Source of the DNA: Pseudooceanicola onchidii
Lineage (GTDB): Bacteria; Pseudomonadota; Alphaproteobacteria; Rhodobacterales; Rhodobacteraceae
Assembly: GCF_004959925.1 (NCBI RefSeq)
Contig: NZ_SPUW01000005.1
Location: 1 to 54,203 of the forward strand
Reading direction: 5' to 3'
DNA length: 54,203 nucleotides
The position numbers and the translations under genes are program-made. The first letter of the stretch is position 1. Each line of letters opens with the position of its first letter. This document shows, piece after piece, positions 1-8,426 of the stretch. The notes beneath the pieces are model-generated. The model saw nothing but the letters and a program-made list of their open reading frames with translations. It was not told where the DNA came from and did not search any database.

Positions 1-121
1 CCTGCCGTTCTGACTGAGGGGACTGTCAGCCCCTGCGCCGCAGCGTCATCAGCCCGCCGAGACTCATCAAAAGCAGCGGGAGCCCCGCAGGTAGCGGCAC
101 GGAGGGCATCTGGAGTGTGAT
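1..121. repeat. Terminal redundancy, left copy (circular molecule)
   Basis: Bases 1-121 are identical to bases 54083-54203. The copy starts within the last codons of the exosortase gene and runs into the 3' end of the first VPLPA-CTERM gene. A perfect direct repeat exactly at both ends is what a circular contig looks like when it has been cut with an overlap, so the replicon is about 54,082 bp and has no real ends here. An overlap of 121 would fit an assembler word size; that part is inference. Confidence 0.95.
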
Positions 122-661
122 ATTGTCGATGTCGAAATGCGCACAGGGCGCCCCCCAACATTCGCCCGGATCGCTCAGGTCAGCGGTGCGGCCGCCGATG
201 ATGAGGCTGTCGAGGTCCGTGAAGGTCGCTCCAAAGCTGTAAGTCCAGGTTACCGTGCCCATTGAAAACCTGTCATATGCGACACGAGCCCCGGCCCGCC
301 ATCCTTCCACAAAGACGTTGTCGTAGGTGCCGGACACGAAATCATAGGTGTCGGTCATCACATAATAGTCCGAAGAAAGCGGCAAAATGTCGAAGGATAC
401 CGCACTGAACCGCCCGGACATGGTAAAAACGATGCGATCGGTCAAATCGCTGCCGCTGTCGTCGACGTGCGCCGCCTGCAACGTGGAATAGGCTGCCAGT
501 GTGCCGTGACCCCCAGGGGCTGATGCCTGAATCCCATTCTCGGAATAGGATTGATTTGACGGATCCACGAAATAATCCGGAAGAGCATCAAATCCCATCG
601 TCTCGGCCTGAGCCATGGTGACGAAACAACCGGCCACCGTGGCCGTAAGAATAACCTTCAT
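26..661 (-). CDS. VPLPA-CTERM sorting domain protein, predicted exosortase substrate
   Basis: A 211-residue exported protein. Residues 1-19 form a signal peptide (MKVILTATVAGCF..., cleavage after AQA). The C-terminus carries the tripartite sorting signal: the SVPLPAG motif, a short hydrophobic helix rich in Leu/Met/Gly, and a final RRRG. This is the VPLPA-CTERM arrangement of Rhodobacterales, recognised by exosortase D, which is encoded convergently next door across the circle junction. The mature part (about residues 20-185) matches no family I know; it has two cysteines (ECWGAPC) near 168-173 and an IDNITL stretch before the signal, as in many PEP-CTERM proteins. A good ribosome site (AGGAGAG) precedes the ATG. 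Likely a surface or matrix protein. Confidence 0.85.
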   Translation of the reverse strand: MKVILTATVAGCFVTMAQAETMGFDALPDYFVDPSNQSYSENGIQASAPGGHGTLAAYSTLQAAHVDDSGSDLTDRIVFTMSGRFSAVSFDILPLSSDYYVMTDTYDFVSGTYDNVFVEGWRAGARVAYDRFSMGTVTWTYSFGATFTDLDSLIIGGRTADLSDPGECWGAPCAHFDIDNITLQMPSVPLPAGLPLLLMSLGGLMTLRRRG

Positions 662-754
662 AAAACTCTCCTGAATGGAGCCATCAACGCACCGACTTTA
701 TCCGCTTGATGACCTTCAACAATGATTTTACCCTAGTGGGCGAACACGCTTGCT

Positions 755-1921
755 TCAATCCGCCCCAAACAGATCCCGCGTAAACACCTTCGCCCCAACA
801 TCCGCCAGCTCATCTGTCCCGCGGTTCGCCACGATCACATCCGCCTCGCGCTTGAACGCCTCCAGATCCCGCACCACGCGTGACCGGAAGAACTCGTCCT
901 CCTCCAGCGCGGGTTCATAGACGATCACCTCGATCCCCTTGGCCTTGATGCGCTTCATGATCCCCTGGATCGACGACTGGCGGAAGTTGTCGGACCCCGC
1001 CTTCATCACCAGGCGGTAGACCCCCACCACCTTAGGCGCCCGCGCAACGATCTGGGCGGCGATGAAATCCTTCCGCGTCGTGTTCGCGTCCACGATCGCG
1101 CGGATCATGTTCTGGGGCACTTCGGAATAGTTCGCCAGCAGCTGCTTGGTGTCCTTGGGCAGGCAGTAGCCGCCATAGCCGAAGGACGGGTTGTTGTAGT
1201 GGGTGCCGATGCGGGGGTCCAAGCCGACGCCCTCGATGATCTGGCGCGTGTCCATCCCGGCGGCCATGGCGTAGCTGTCGAGCTCGTTGAAATAGGCCAC
1301 GCGCATGGCGAGGTAGGTGTTGGCGAAAAGCTTGATAGCCTCGGCCTCGGCGGCGCCGGTGAAGAGCACCGCGGCGTCCTTTTTGATGGCCCCGCCGAGC
1401 AGCAGGTCAGCGAAGGTGCGGGCGCGGGGGCTGTCCTCGCCGACGATGATGCGGGACGGATGGAGGTTGTCGTAGAGCGCCTTGCCCTCGCGCAGGAATT
1501 CCGGAGAGAAGATCACCTGATCCGTGTCTAAATCAGCGGAAATGCGGTCGGTGAAGCCGACGGGGATGGTGGATTTGACGACGATGGTGGCGGTCTTGTT
1601 GGTCGCGATGACCTGGCGGATCACCGCCTCGACCGACGAGGTGTCGAAGTAGTTCGTCTCGGCGTCGTAGTTGGTGGGCGTGGCGACGATGACATAGTCA
1701 GCGCCGGTATAGGCGGTGGTGGCGTCGGTCGTGGCAGTCAGGCTCAGCGGCTTCGTTGCGAGGTAGTCTTCAAGCTCCGCATCCACGATTGGGCTTTTGC
1801 GGGCGTTGACCCCCGCGACCCGCGCGTCCGAGATATCGACCGCCACGACCTCGTTGTGCTGCGCCAGCAGCACGGCGTTCGACAGGCCCACATAGCCGAT
1901 CCCGGCGACGGCGATTTTCAT
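755..1921 (-). CDS. ugd: UDP-glucose 6-dehydrogenase
   Basis: Oxidises UDP-glucose to UDP-glucuronate with two NAD+ in the cytoplasm, supplying a charged sugar donor for the exopolysaccharide. The 388-residue length is normal for the short enterobacterial-type Ugd. The NAD-binding loop [10 protein letters not shown] lies at residues 7-16, FSPEFLREG around 138-146, the [10 protein letters not shown] helix with the catalytic Lys at about 197, and the active-site [14 protein letters not shown] with Cys253. The ATG is preceded by AGGAG. It stands alone between the VPLPA-CTERM gene and repA. The Alg14/Alg13-type transferase at 16858-17792 resembles glucuronosyltransferases and is a plausible consumer of the product (inference). 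Confidence 0.96.
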   Translation of the reverse strand: MKIAVAGIGYVGLSNAVLLAQHNEVVAVDISDARVAGVNARKSPIVDAELEDYLATKPLSLTATTDATTAYTGADYVIVATPTNYDAETNYFDTSSVEAVIRQVIATNKTATIVVKSTIPVGFTDRISADLDTDQVIFSPEFLREGKALYDNLHPSRIIVGEDSPRARTFADLLLGGAIKKDAAVLFTGAAEAEAIKLFANTYLAMRVAYFNELDSYAMAAGMDTRQIIEGVGLDPRIGTHYNNPSFGYGGYCLPKDTKQLLANYSEVPQNMIRAIVDANTTRKDFIAAQIVARAPKVVGVYRLVMKAGSDNFRQSSIQGIMKRIKAKGIEVIVYEPALEEDEFFRSRVVRDLEAFKREADVIVANRGTDELADVGAKVFTRDLFGAD

Positions 1922-2067
1922 CTCTCAAATACTCCTTGCAAATACGGCCAGATGCACCCGAAGGGCTCCGGTTCTGCTTTGCGGCATCATGGGCAAGCGA
2001 CGGCCCGGGGCAAGGGAAAAGCCCGGCAAACCGGCCCCATGACAGAAACGCTGTGGTGCAGCCCCCC

Positions 2068-3111
2068 TCACCCCGCCGCCCGCCGGGTCACGAAGCCCAG
2101 GAAGGCGCGGGCGGGGTCGGCCAGCCTGGGCCGGCCGGTGCGTAGCCAGTAGCCGCGCCATTCGGCCTCAAGCGCGTAGACATCCGCGCCGGGCAGGATC
2201 GTGCGGGCGGCGGCGAGGGTGCCCGCATCCAGTAGGGGCAGATCCGCAGCCTGGCCCAGGGTCTCGGGCTCGATCACCGCATCGCGGCGGGTGAAGCGGA
2301 TCAGGTCGCCCTCTTCCTCGCTCATGGCGTAATCGGGCAGGGTGTCAGCGGCGATCATGTCGCGCAGCATCTTGCGAAAGACCCGACGTGGCGAAGCGGA
2401 CCCGGATTTCTTCAGCAGGGTGTCGACCGAGATGCGCCAGCTCTCCTGTCGGCCGCAGTGCTTGCGCGCCAGTTCGTAGACCCGCCGTTCCAGCGGCTTG
2501 CGCAGGCGGAAATAGTCGCGCGACAGGGTCAGCACCGATTTCGACAGGATCGCCCGGTACAGCCACTCCGACAACGTCACCGCGACCGAGATCATGCGCC
2601 CCCCCCGGGCGCGGCGCAGGATCTCCCAGCTCTCGATCAGGCCAAAGCCGCGGGTGACCTCGACCGGGTCCTCCTTGGGGCCGGTGGTCAGATTGGTGGT
2701 GATCCGTGTACCCGCCAGCCGTTCGAAAGCGTCGCGCAGCCGACGGTAAGCGTCGCCGCTGGTCTCTCGGTTGGTCGCCACCAGCAGGTCATGCGCCTTC
2801 AGCCGAACCGTCCGGCTGACCGTGCGGCCCGCGTTCACCGCCGCCATCAGCTGACTGATGCAGAAGATCAGGATGTCCTTGTCGTGGATCGTCGCCAGGC
2901 CCTTCACGCTTGGCGTCACCTCGATCTCGACGTCATTGTGCGCATAACGCAGGATCCGCGTGTCTGGCCGGGTCGAGAGCGAGAAGACCGGATGCTCCAT
3001 CGTGGCCAGGTCACCCTTGGGGATGGCATCGAAGATGTCGCAGATGAACAGATCGCCCTGAGGGTGCCGATCGGGCAGCAGCCCGGCTGCCCCGTGAGAG
3101 AGTGTCATCAT
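2068..3111 (-). CDS. repA: Plasmid replication initiator RepA (RPA family)
   Basis: Replication initiator of 347 residues. The N-terminus LLPDRHPQGDLFICDIFDA (about residues 11-29), followed by TMEHPVFSLSTRPD, is the hallmark of the replication initiator protein A (RPA) family found on Rhodobacterales and other alphaproteobacterial plasmids. The middle (about 130-260) should hold the winged-helix DNA-binding domains. It is transcribed away from the iteron/DnaA-box region at 3189-3315, which it should bind. Two adjacent ATG codons (3109-3111 and 3106-3108) are possible starts, with only a weak ribosome site (ACAGG). With the parAB genes on the other side of the origin, this looks like the RepA-I compatibility system of roseobacters; the exact group needs a phylogeny. 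Confidence 0.93.
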   Translation of the reverse strand: MMTLSHGAAGLLPDRHPQGDLFICDIFDAIPKGDLATMEHPVFSLSTRPDTRILRYAHNDVEIEVTPSVKGLATIHDKDILIFCISQLMAAVNAGRTVSRTVRLKAHDLLVATNRETSGDAYRRLRDAFERLAGTRITTNLTTGPKEDPVEVTRGFGLIESWEILRRARGGRMISVAVTLSEWLYRAILSKSVLTLSRDYFRLRKPLERRVYELARKHCGRQESWRISVDTLLKKSGSASPRRVFRKMLRDMIAADTLPDYAMSEEEGDLIRFTRRDAVIEPETLGQAADLPLLDAGTLAAARTILPGADVYALEAEWRGYWLRTGRPRLADPARAFLGFVTRRAAG

Positions 3112-3188
3112 GTGCCTGTCTCGCCGATCTGTCGGCGGTTTTATGTGCTCGTCCGGCCACGGCTCCTGATCTGTGTCGGGATGAACGT

Positions 3189-3315
3189 GGTTTCGGTGAC
3201 ACTCAGGGTAAAGTTATCCACAGCGCACGTCCAGCGATGCCCGCGGATCTTTCGGGGGACCGGAGTCGCTTTGTCGGGGTTTCAGAGTCACCTGATCGTG
3301 GTTCCGGAATCACTC
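3189..3315. other. Probable replication origin: four iterons and a DnaA box
   Basis: Four imperfect direct copies resembling GGTTYCGGAGTCACTC start at 3189, 3256, 3278 and 3300. The last three are spaced exactly 22 bp apart, two helical turns, as in iteron plasmids. A perfect DnaA box, TTATCCACA, lies at 3214-3222 between the first and second copies. An AT-richer stretch follows at about 3320-3420. The position directly upstream of repA supports an iteron-type oriV. The boundaries are my estimate. Confidence 0.75.
3214..3222 (+). promoter_or_regulatory. DnaA box (TTATCCACA)
   Basis: Exact match to the consensus DnaA-binding 9-mer, inside the iteron region upstream of repA. It suggests the host DnaA takes part in opening this origin. 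Confidence 0.75.
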
Positions 3316-3446
3316 GACATCTCGGGAAGCTGTTTTATTTTTGATTTCCAATGCGTTATGAAGAGGCTCCTGAACCCATAACACTGACTCTAACCAGAAA
3401 TAACTAGGCTGGTCAGAACGGACCTGGCAAAATTACCCCCTCTGGT

Positions 3447-3462
3447 CCAAGGGGGATCTTGG
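3447..3462. promoter_or_regulatory. Short inverted repeat between repA and the first parA-like gene
   Basis: CCAAG and CTTGG arms separated by six bases (GGGGAT). It lies in the spacer between the divergent repA and parA-like genes, so an operator role is possible. There is no T-run, so it is not an obvious terminator. Confidence 0.3.
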
Positions 3463-3514
3463 GACATGGCAAAGAAAGCAAAGGAAAATCGGGTATTTGC
3501 CCGTAAATGACTTG

Positions 3515-3556
3515 ATGTATCTTTAATTTTATATCATCCTTATTTTAACGATACAT
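3515..3556. promoter_or_regulatory. Inverted repeat in AT-rich promoter region of the parA-like gene
   Basis: ATGTATC at 3515-3521 pairs with GATACAT at 3550-3556, with partial pairing continuing inward (TTTAA against TTAA). The sequence between is very AT-rich for this replicon, and the downstream arm ends 13 bases before the ATG at 3570. This is the usual place for an autoregulatory operator of a ParA-type protein, all the more since the protein has an N-terminal DNA-binding-like segment. The operator role is inference. Confidence 0.45.
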
Positions 3557-3569
3557 TCAGGATAGCCCT

Positions 3570-4889
3570 ATGGATCTTGATGCCCTTGCGGCCCTTGCGG
3601 GCACCCTCGGTCCCGAATCGACCGGCTCTGCAGCGCGCCGGCCAGGATCGGCCGGGCCCGCGCCGGCCCGCCTCTTTTCCACCTGGGAAATCACCGACCG
3701 GATCCTGCCGATGGCGCCCAATCACCTGCGCCGCTCACTGCGGGCCAATCCCGACTGGCCGCAGGGCCGGAGCCAAGAAGATGGCCGACTGCGCTGGTTC
3801 ACCCTGGACGAGGTGCATGCCCTGCGCCGCGCCTTTGCCGCCTCGGGCGGGGCGCGCCACCTGCCCGACCGCCCGCCCGGGGCGCCGCTGATCCTGACGC
3901 TGGTGCATCCCCGGCCCGGCACGGGCAAGACGACCACGGCCGCGCATCTGGCGCAGGGGGCGGCGATGGCCGGCTACCGGGTGCTGGTGCTGGACCTGGC
4001 ACCCTCGGGTCGGCTGTCGCAGCTTCTGGGGGCGCCGGATCCGGCCCCTGCCCTGCCGCTTCTGGCGGCCCAGGCGGCGCGCCACCTGCGTGACGAAAAC
4101 CGCCTGCGCCTGTCGCGCGGCGAGCCGGTGCTGACGCCCGACGCCGATCTTGACGGGGCCGAGGTGCGCGCGCCCTCGCCCACGGCCTGGGCCGGCGTCG
4201 ACCTGCTGGGCGGCGGGCTGACCCTGGCGCCAGCGGACCAGAAGATCGCCGGCTGGCAGCACCTGATCCGCAGCTGGCGCCCGTGGGAGGCGCTGCGCGC
4301 AGGCCTTGATGCGGCGGGGCACCTTGCCCCCTCGGACGGGCCCGCCCTGCTCTCACCGGACGCAGGCTATGATCTGATCCTCATCGACACCCCGCCCGCG
4401 CTTGGGCCCCTGACACTGTCGGCGGTGATCGCGGCCGACATCCTGCTGATGCCCTTCGCCGCCACATCCGCCGAAATCGCAGCGACCAGCCGGGGCCTGA
4501 CCCTGCTGCGCAGCGAAATCGCCGCGATCGAGACCCGCGAAGGCCTGGCGGCCCGGGCCCTGGGCGAGACCCCGCGCCGGTTCACCTGGTCGGCCCTGCG
4601 TACCCTGCTGACCCGCTTCGACCCCGCCACCCAGACCCGGGCGGCCACGGGGATCCAGACGCAGATGGGAGAAACCCTTCTGATGCCCCGGCAAGAGGCG
4701 GTGCCGCTTCTCGCGGATCCCGACGGACCCGGCACGATCTACGGGCTGGATTACCGGACGGTCGGGCGCGATCGCCATGCCGCCCTGCGCCGTGACCCGG
4801 ATGCGATCCAAGCGGCGGTTCATGCGCTCATGGCCGAGGTCTGGCGGGAGAAGCTGGCAGAGGCCGCGCTGGACGGCCCTGCGGGCTGA
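3570..4889 (+). CDS. ParA-like protein with degenerate ATPase motifs
   Basis: A 439-residue paralogue of the ParA at 5394. Both share an N-terminal segment (LFSTWEIT...LR, here residues about 35-86) that looks like a helix-turn-helix region, and both have the ParA ATPase core. Here the deviant Walker A reads RPGTGKT (115-121) instead of KGGVGKT, so the signature lysine is an arginine, and the Walker A-prime reads LDLAPSG instead of IDLDSQG, losing the second aspartate. Walker B (LILIDTPPALG) is kept. The catalytic cycle is probably altered; the protein may act mainly as a DNA-binding regulator or as a non-hydrolysing partner. It is separated from the true parA by a small minus-strand gene. 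Confidence 0.8.
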   Translation: MDLDALAALAGTLGPESTGSAARRPGSAGPAPARLFSTWEITDRILPMAPNHLRRSLRANPDWPQGRSQEDGRLRWFTLDEVHALRRAFAASGGARHLPDRPPGAPLILTLVHPRPGTGKTTTAAHLAQGAAMAGYRVLVLDLAPSGRLSQLLGAPDPAPALPLLAAQAARHLRDENRLRLSRGEPVLTPDADLDGAEVRAPSPTAWAGVDLLGGGLTLAPADQKIAGWQHLIRSWRPWEALRAGLDAAGHLAPSDGPALLSPDAGYDLILIDTPPALGPLTLSAVIAADILLMPFAATSAEIAATSRGLTLLRSEIAAIETREGLAARALGETPRRFTWSALRTLLTRFDPATQTRAATGIQTQMGETLLMPRQEAVPLLADPDGPGTIYGLDYRTVGRDRHAALRRDPDAIQAAVHALMAEVWREKLAEAALDGPAG

Positions 4890-4913
4890 GGGCCCCGAAA
4901 GGATGTCGGACAC

Positions 4914-4940
4914 GAAAAAGCGCCCCGGATCGGGACGCTT
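4914..4940 (-). terminator. Rho-independent terminator of the small membrane protein gene
   Basis: Read on the minus strand, AAGCGTCCC pairs with GGGGCGCTT around a short GATCC loop (one mismatch) and runs into TTTTT. It lies 24 bases after the stop of the gene at 4964-5152, and could also slow plus-strand transcripts of the parA-like gene. Confidence 0.65.
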
Positions 4941-4963
4941 CGACAGGCAGGATCGGGGAGGGG

Positions 4964-5152
4964 TCAGGCGGTGACGCGCTGCTCTTCGCAGTCGACATCG
5001 CTGCGCAGGCGCATCGTACCAAGCGCGAGGGTCGCCGTGACGCCGGTGATGGACAGAACGACCAGGGCCTGCATGAAGGTTGCGCCCATCATCCAGGCGG
5101 CGCCGGCACAGAGGTATCCCACGAAGGTGCCTACCAGCAGAAGACCGATCAT
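4964..5152 (-). CDS. Small two-helix membrane protein (hypothetical)
   Basis: A 62-residue protein starting MIGLLLVGTFVGYLCAGAAW, with two hydrophobic helices (about residues 2-20 and 25-46) and a short charged C-terminus with paired acidic residues (SDVDCEEQ). I chose the start at 5150-5152 because AAGGACG sits upstream at the right distance; a longer open frame extends to 5443 but has no such support. It runs against the flanking parA genes and has its own terminator. I do not recognise the family. It lies inside the partition region, so a maintenance role is conceivable but unproven. Confidence 0.6.
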   Translation of the reverse strand: MIGLLLVGTFVGYLCAGAAWMMGATFMQALVVLSITGVTATLALGTMRLRSDVDCEEQRVTA

Positions 5153-5358
5153 TGTGCGTCCTTTCCATAACGTCCTGTGCCCACTCCACCCTTGGGGCAG
5201 GGCGTCCGCATGACTGGAAAGGGGCCATTTTGGGGCAAATGAGTTAGGATCCCCGGCATGCCAGGCGGACGGGGCTTGGCCACCACGGTCTCTCGGCCCA
5301 GAAAGAAGGCCCCCTCCCCTGATCTGCCAACTATTCTTCCACATGCTGCCTTTTTGCG

Positions 5359-5364
5359 TATACT
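5359..5364 (+). promoter_or_regulatory. parAB promoter: Candidate -10 box of the parAB promoter
   Basis: TATACT lies 29 bases before the parA ATG in an otherwise GC-rich spacer. No convincing -35 box is visible 17 bases upstream, so this is a weak prediction. Confidence 0.35.
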
Positions 5365-5393
5365 GGCGAAAACAGCGCACATGAGGTTGCGGA

Positions 5394-6830
5394 ATGAAGA
5401 GCAGCAAGCAGGCCCCGAAAGCCGGGGCCAAGGGTGGCACCAAGGTGGGACACGACCCCCTGCCCCCCTATTTCAACATCGATCCGGACGCGGCAGAATC
5501 GGCACTGGATGCCCCCGGCACCACCGCGAAGTTCGACGCCATCGCCCGCGCCTGCCAGGCCGGGCGTGACGACCTGGCCTCGCGGGGCCTCGACGAGGCC
5601 GGCACCCGTCAGCTGCGGCTCTTTTCGACGTGGGAGATCACGCGCTATCTGATCCCCGTAGCCCAGGCGCATTTCCGGCGCGTGCTCAAGGCCCATCCCG
5701 ACCTGCCCCAGGGCACCAGCGAAACCGAGGGCGGCGCCAAATGGTTCACCTTCGAAGAGGTGCTGCGTCTGCGTGCGCATTTCGGTGCCGAAGGCTCTAA
5801 ATCGAAGGAATACCTGCCCTATCGTCCCGACGGCCTGCCGGCCAAGATCGTGGCGGTGGCGAACTTCAAGGGCGGCGTGGGCAAGACCTCGACCTGTGCG
5901 CACCTGGCCATGTCGGCCGCGCTTGACGGCTACCGGGTGCTGATGATCGACCTCGACAGCCAGGGCTCGATGACCTCGATCTTCGGCGGCAAGGTGGCGG
6001 ACGAATGGGACACGGTCTTTCCGCTGCTGGCGCGGCACTACGGCACCCATCTGCGGACCGAGAACCGCCGCCGCGAGACGCGCGGCGAAGCCCCCCTGCC
6101 CCTTGACGATACCCTGACCGAGGCCATGGGCGTCCGCACTAAGGACATCATCCGCCCGACGCACTGGCCCAACATCGACCTGATCGGCGCGCAGCTGAAC
6201 CTCTACTGGTCGGAATTCCAAATCCCGGTCTGGCGGATGCAGGCGCGGGGATGGAAGCTCTGGGATGCGCTGGCCGAGGTGCTGGAAGAAGACGGCGTGC
6301 TGGACGACTACGACCTCGTCTTCCTCGATACCCCGCCCGCGCTTGGCTATCTGACGATCAACGGGCTGTCGGCAGCGGACATCCTGCTGGTGCCCTTCGG
6401 CGCCTCCTTCCTCGAATTCGATTCGACGGGGCGCTTCTTCGACATGCTGCATTCCACCTTTGCCTCGATCGAAGAGGGCGAAAACATCGCTGCCCGCGCC
6501 CTGGGCCAGCCCGAACTGTCGTTTGAATGGGATGCGGTGCGCGCCATGATCACCCGCTATGACGGTGCCCAGCAGGCCGAGATGGCCGGGCTGATCCAGG
6601 CCTACATGGGGCGCACCCTGTCGCCGCACCGGCAGGATTTCACCGCGCTGATCGGCCAGGCCGGCGAGTCGGTGAATGGCATCTACGAGGCCGACTACCG
6701 CGATTTCAACCGCGAGACCTATGCCCGGGGCCGCGCGACTTTCGACCAGACCTATGCCGGCTTCAAGGAGCTGCTGCTTGGTATTTGGCGGCGCGAGGAA
6801 AAGGCCGCGGCGCAGGAGGCGGCGGAATGA
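5394..6830 (+). CDS. parA: Plasmid partition ATPase ParA
   Basis: Partition ATPase of 478 residues, which moves plasmid copies apart together with ParB and parS. It has an N-terminal extension with a helix-turn-helix-like segment (LFSTWEITRYLI, about 77-88, to LRLR near 126), typical of large type Ia ParAs that also repress their own operon. The intact deviant Walker A NFKGGVGKTS is at 157-166, Walker A-prime MIDLDSQGS follows about 30 residues later, and Walker B is VFLDTPPALG. The ATG has GAGG seven bases upstream. parB follows after a 250-base spacer holding a parS-like palindrome, which is unusual because parA and parB are often only a few bases apart. Confidence 0.95.
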   Translation: MKSSKQAPKAGAKGGTKVGHDPLPPYFNIDPDAAESALDAPGTTAKFDAIARACQAGRDDLASRGLDEAGTRQLRLFSTWEITRYLIPVAQAHFRRVLKAHPDLPQGTSETEGGAKWFTFEEVLRLRAHFGAEGSKSKEYLPYRPDGLPAKIVAVANFKGGVGKTSTCAHLAMSAALDGYRVLMIDLDSQGSMTSIFGGKVADEWDTVFPLLARHYGTHLRTENRRRETRGEAPLPLDDTLTEAMGVRTKDIIRPTHWPNIDLIGAQLNLYWSEFQIPVWRMQARGWKLWDALAEVLEEDGVLDDYDLVFLDTPPALGYLTINGLSAADILLVPFGASFLEFDSTGRFFDMLHSTFASIEEGENIAARALGQPELSFEWDAVRAMITRYDGAQQAEMAGLIQAYMGRTLSPHRQDFTALIGQAGESVNGIYEADYRDFNRETYARGRATFDQTYAGFKELLLGIWRREEKAAAQEAAE

Positions 6831-6949
6831 CCGGGGGGCCCGTCCCCGACAGCAGGCCAGGCGCGCCCCTGCGGGCGCATGCCGCGCCCCTCGGGGCCAG
6901 GCGGCCGACGCGGCCTGGTGCCACACACCGGCCACGGGACGCGTCTACT

Positions 6950-6965
6950 GTTTCGCGCGCGAAAC
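6950..6965. promoter_or_regulatory. parS: parS-like palindrome, copy 1
   Basis: Perfect 16-base palindrome GTTTCGCGCGCGAAAC between parA and parB. It keeps the GTTTC/GAAAC arms of the chromosomal parS consensus with a CGCGCG centre. The same 16-mer recurs at 8609 and 9488, all within 2.6 kb of the partition genes, which is the layout of a ParB-binding centromere. Confidence 0.7.
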
Positions 6966-7086
6966 ATCCCTGCCCCGCCTCTGGTTCGATGGCACCGCGC
7001 GGCGCCCTCACGTCCCGTTATCCCAAGGGGCGTAATCTTGGCCGCTCCACCCTGCCCCAGATCCCGACGAAAAAAGGAGCCGCGTG

Positions 7087-8121
7087 ATGGCCAAACGTAA
7101 ACGCCTTACCCCCGCCCGCGCCTTCACTTCGCCCGAAACAGAGCCTGTTACGCCCGGTCCCGACCCGCGCGCCACGCCGTCCCCTTCGGGTTTTGCCCGC
7201 ACCACCCCGCCAATCGCCCATGTCGCCGGCGCGGCCTCATCCGAGGCCGCCCTCGCCCGCCTCTCGGACGAGTTGCGCGATGCCCGTGACAGCGGCCGCA
7301 TGGTCCAGGCGCTGCCGCTGGAGGTGATCGACCGCGACTACCTCGTGCGGGACCGGATCACCGCCGATGAGGCCGAGATGCAGGTGCTGATCGACAGCCT
7401 GCGCGCGCGCGGTCAGCAGACCCCGATCGAGGTGGTGGCGTTGGACGACGGTCGCTACGGTTTGATCTCGGGCTGGCGTCGGCTCGAGGCGCTGAGTCGC
7501 CTGCACGCCGAAACCGGCGAGGACCGCTTTGCCACCGTCCAGGCCCTGCTGCGCCGGCCCGAGGCCGCCTCGGATGCCTATTGCGCCATGGTCGAGGAAA
7601 ACGAGATCCGCGTCGGGCTGAGCTATTACGAACGCGCCCGCATCGTCGCCCGCGCAGCCGAGGAAGGCGTCTTCAACAGTCCCGAAAGTGCGCTTTCGAG
7701 CCTGTTTTCATCCGCCAGTCGACCCAAGCGGTCCAAGATCGGCAGCTTTGTCCGGCTCTATGCCGCGCTTGATGATCAGCTGCGGTTCGCCTCAGCCATC
7801 CCGGAACGGCTGGGCCTGGCGCTGATCAAGGCGATCGAACAGAACGACACGGTGCTCAAGGACATCCGCCTGCGGCTCGCCTACTACAAGCCCGCCGATG
7901 CAGCGGCAGAGGTGACCCTGCTGAACGACGCGCTGACCCGCGCCGCCCAGCCCCCCCGGCCAACCCGCGAGGGCGCGGCAGAACTCTCCCTGCCCCGCCG
8001 TCCCCTGCCCGCAGGCATCACGCTTGAGGCCCGCGAAGGCCGCGTGGTGATCAAGGGCAAGGGCGTGTCCGAGACGCTCGCCCGCGACCTCGCCGACTGG
8101 CTGGCCGCCCGGGCAGAATAA
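7087..8121 (+). CDS. parB: Plasmid partition protein ParB
   Basis: DNA-binding CTPase-type partition protein, 344 residues. The ParB N-terminal domain (about 75-200) has the RGQQTPIEV and YGLISGWRRLEAL motifs, the latter at about 124-136, then ENEIRVGLSYYERARI near 170, where the helix-turn-helix region begins. The C-terminal 40 residues form the likely dimerisation end. I chose ATG 7087 over the GTG three bases earlier because GGAG at 7076-7079 is better spaced for it. It should spread from the GTTTCGCGCGCGAAAC palindromes nearby. A strong terminator follows 29 bases after the stop. Confidence 0.93.
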   Translation: MAKRKRLTPARAFTSPETEPVTPGPDPRATPSPSGFARTTPPIAHVAGAASSEAALARLSDELRDARDSGRMVQALPLEVIDRDYLVRDRITADEAEMQVLIDSLRARGQQTPIEVVALDDGRYGLISGWRRLEALSRLHAETGEDRFATVQALLRRPEAASDAYCAMVEENEIRVGLSYYERARIVARAAEEGVFNSPESALSSLFSSASRPKRSKIGSFVRLYAALDDQLRFASAIPERLGLALIKAIEQNDTVLKDIRLRLAYYKPADAAAEVTLLNDALTRAAQPPRPTREGAAELSLPRRPLPAGITLEAREGRVVIKGKGVSETLARDLADWLAARAE

Positions 8122-8150
8122 CCGCCGCCTTTGCCGCGACACCAAGACAA

Positions 8151-8183
8151 GGCCGCTGCCCCGGACCAGGGGCAGCGGCCTTT
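8151..8183 (+). terminator. Rho-independent terminator after parB
   Basis: A perfect 12-base-pair stem (GGCCGCTGCCCC with GGGGCAGCGGCC) around a six-base loop, followed by TTT. It ends the parAB operon. Confidence 0.85.
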
Positions 8184-8258
8184 GCAATGATCCTTCCGGA
8201 CTCTGTGGCCCGCGGTCTTTCAAGAGGTGACACGCCCTATCCGTTCCCCCGGGGCGGA

Positions 8259-8279
8259 TTGGACAGATCGTCCAATTTG
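8259..8279. repeat. 21-base repeat with interrupted palindrome, copy 1
   Basis: TTGGACAGATCGTCCAATTT plus one more G. The TTGGAC and GTCCAA arms flank an AGATC centre. An identical copy lies at 8427-8447, 168 bases downstream, in the same orientation. It probably binds a dimeric protein; the protein is not identified. Confidence 0.7.
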
Positions 8280-8426
8280 GGTCGCAGATCCTGCATTGAC
8301 CTGCGGTGTGATGCGGGTGGGAGGGCCTTGTCTATAGGGCGGTGCCGGTCGCCAAATGTCGATGTCTGTCGATATTCGCGCTCACAAGGCCCGGTTTAGC
8401 GCCCCGACTGCTTCAGCGCGGGCACG

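Noticed and set aside
5331-6935. A 534-codon minus-strand open frame over parA
   Set aside because: Antisense shadow; the plus strand has an intact ParA with all motifs.
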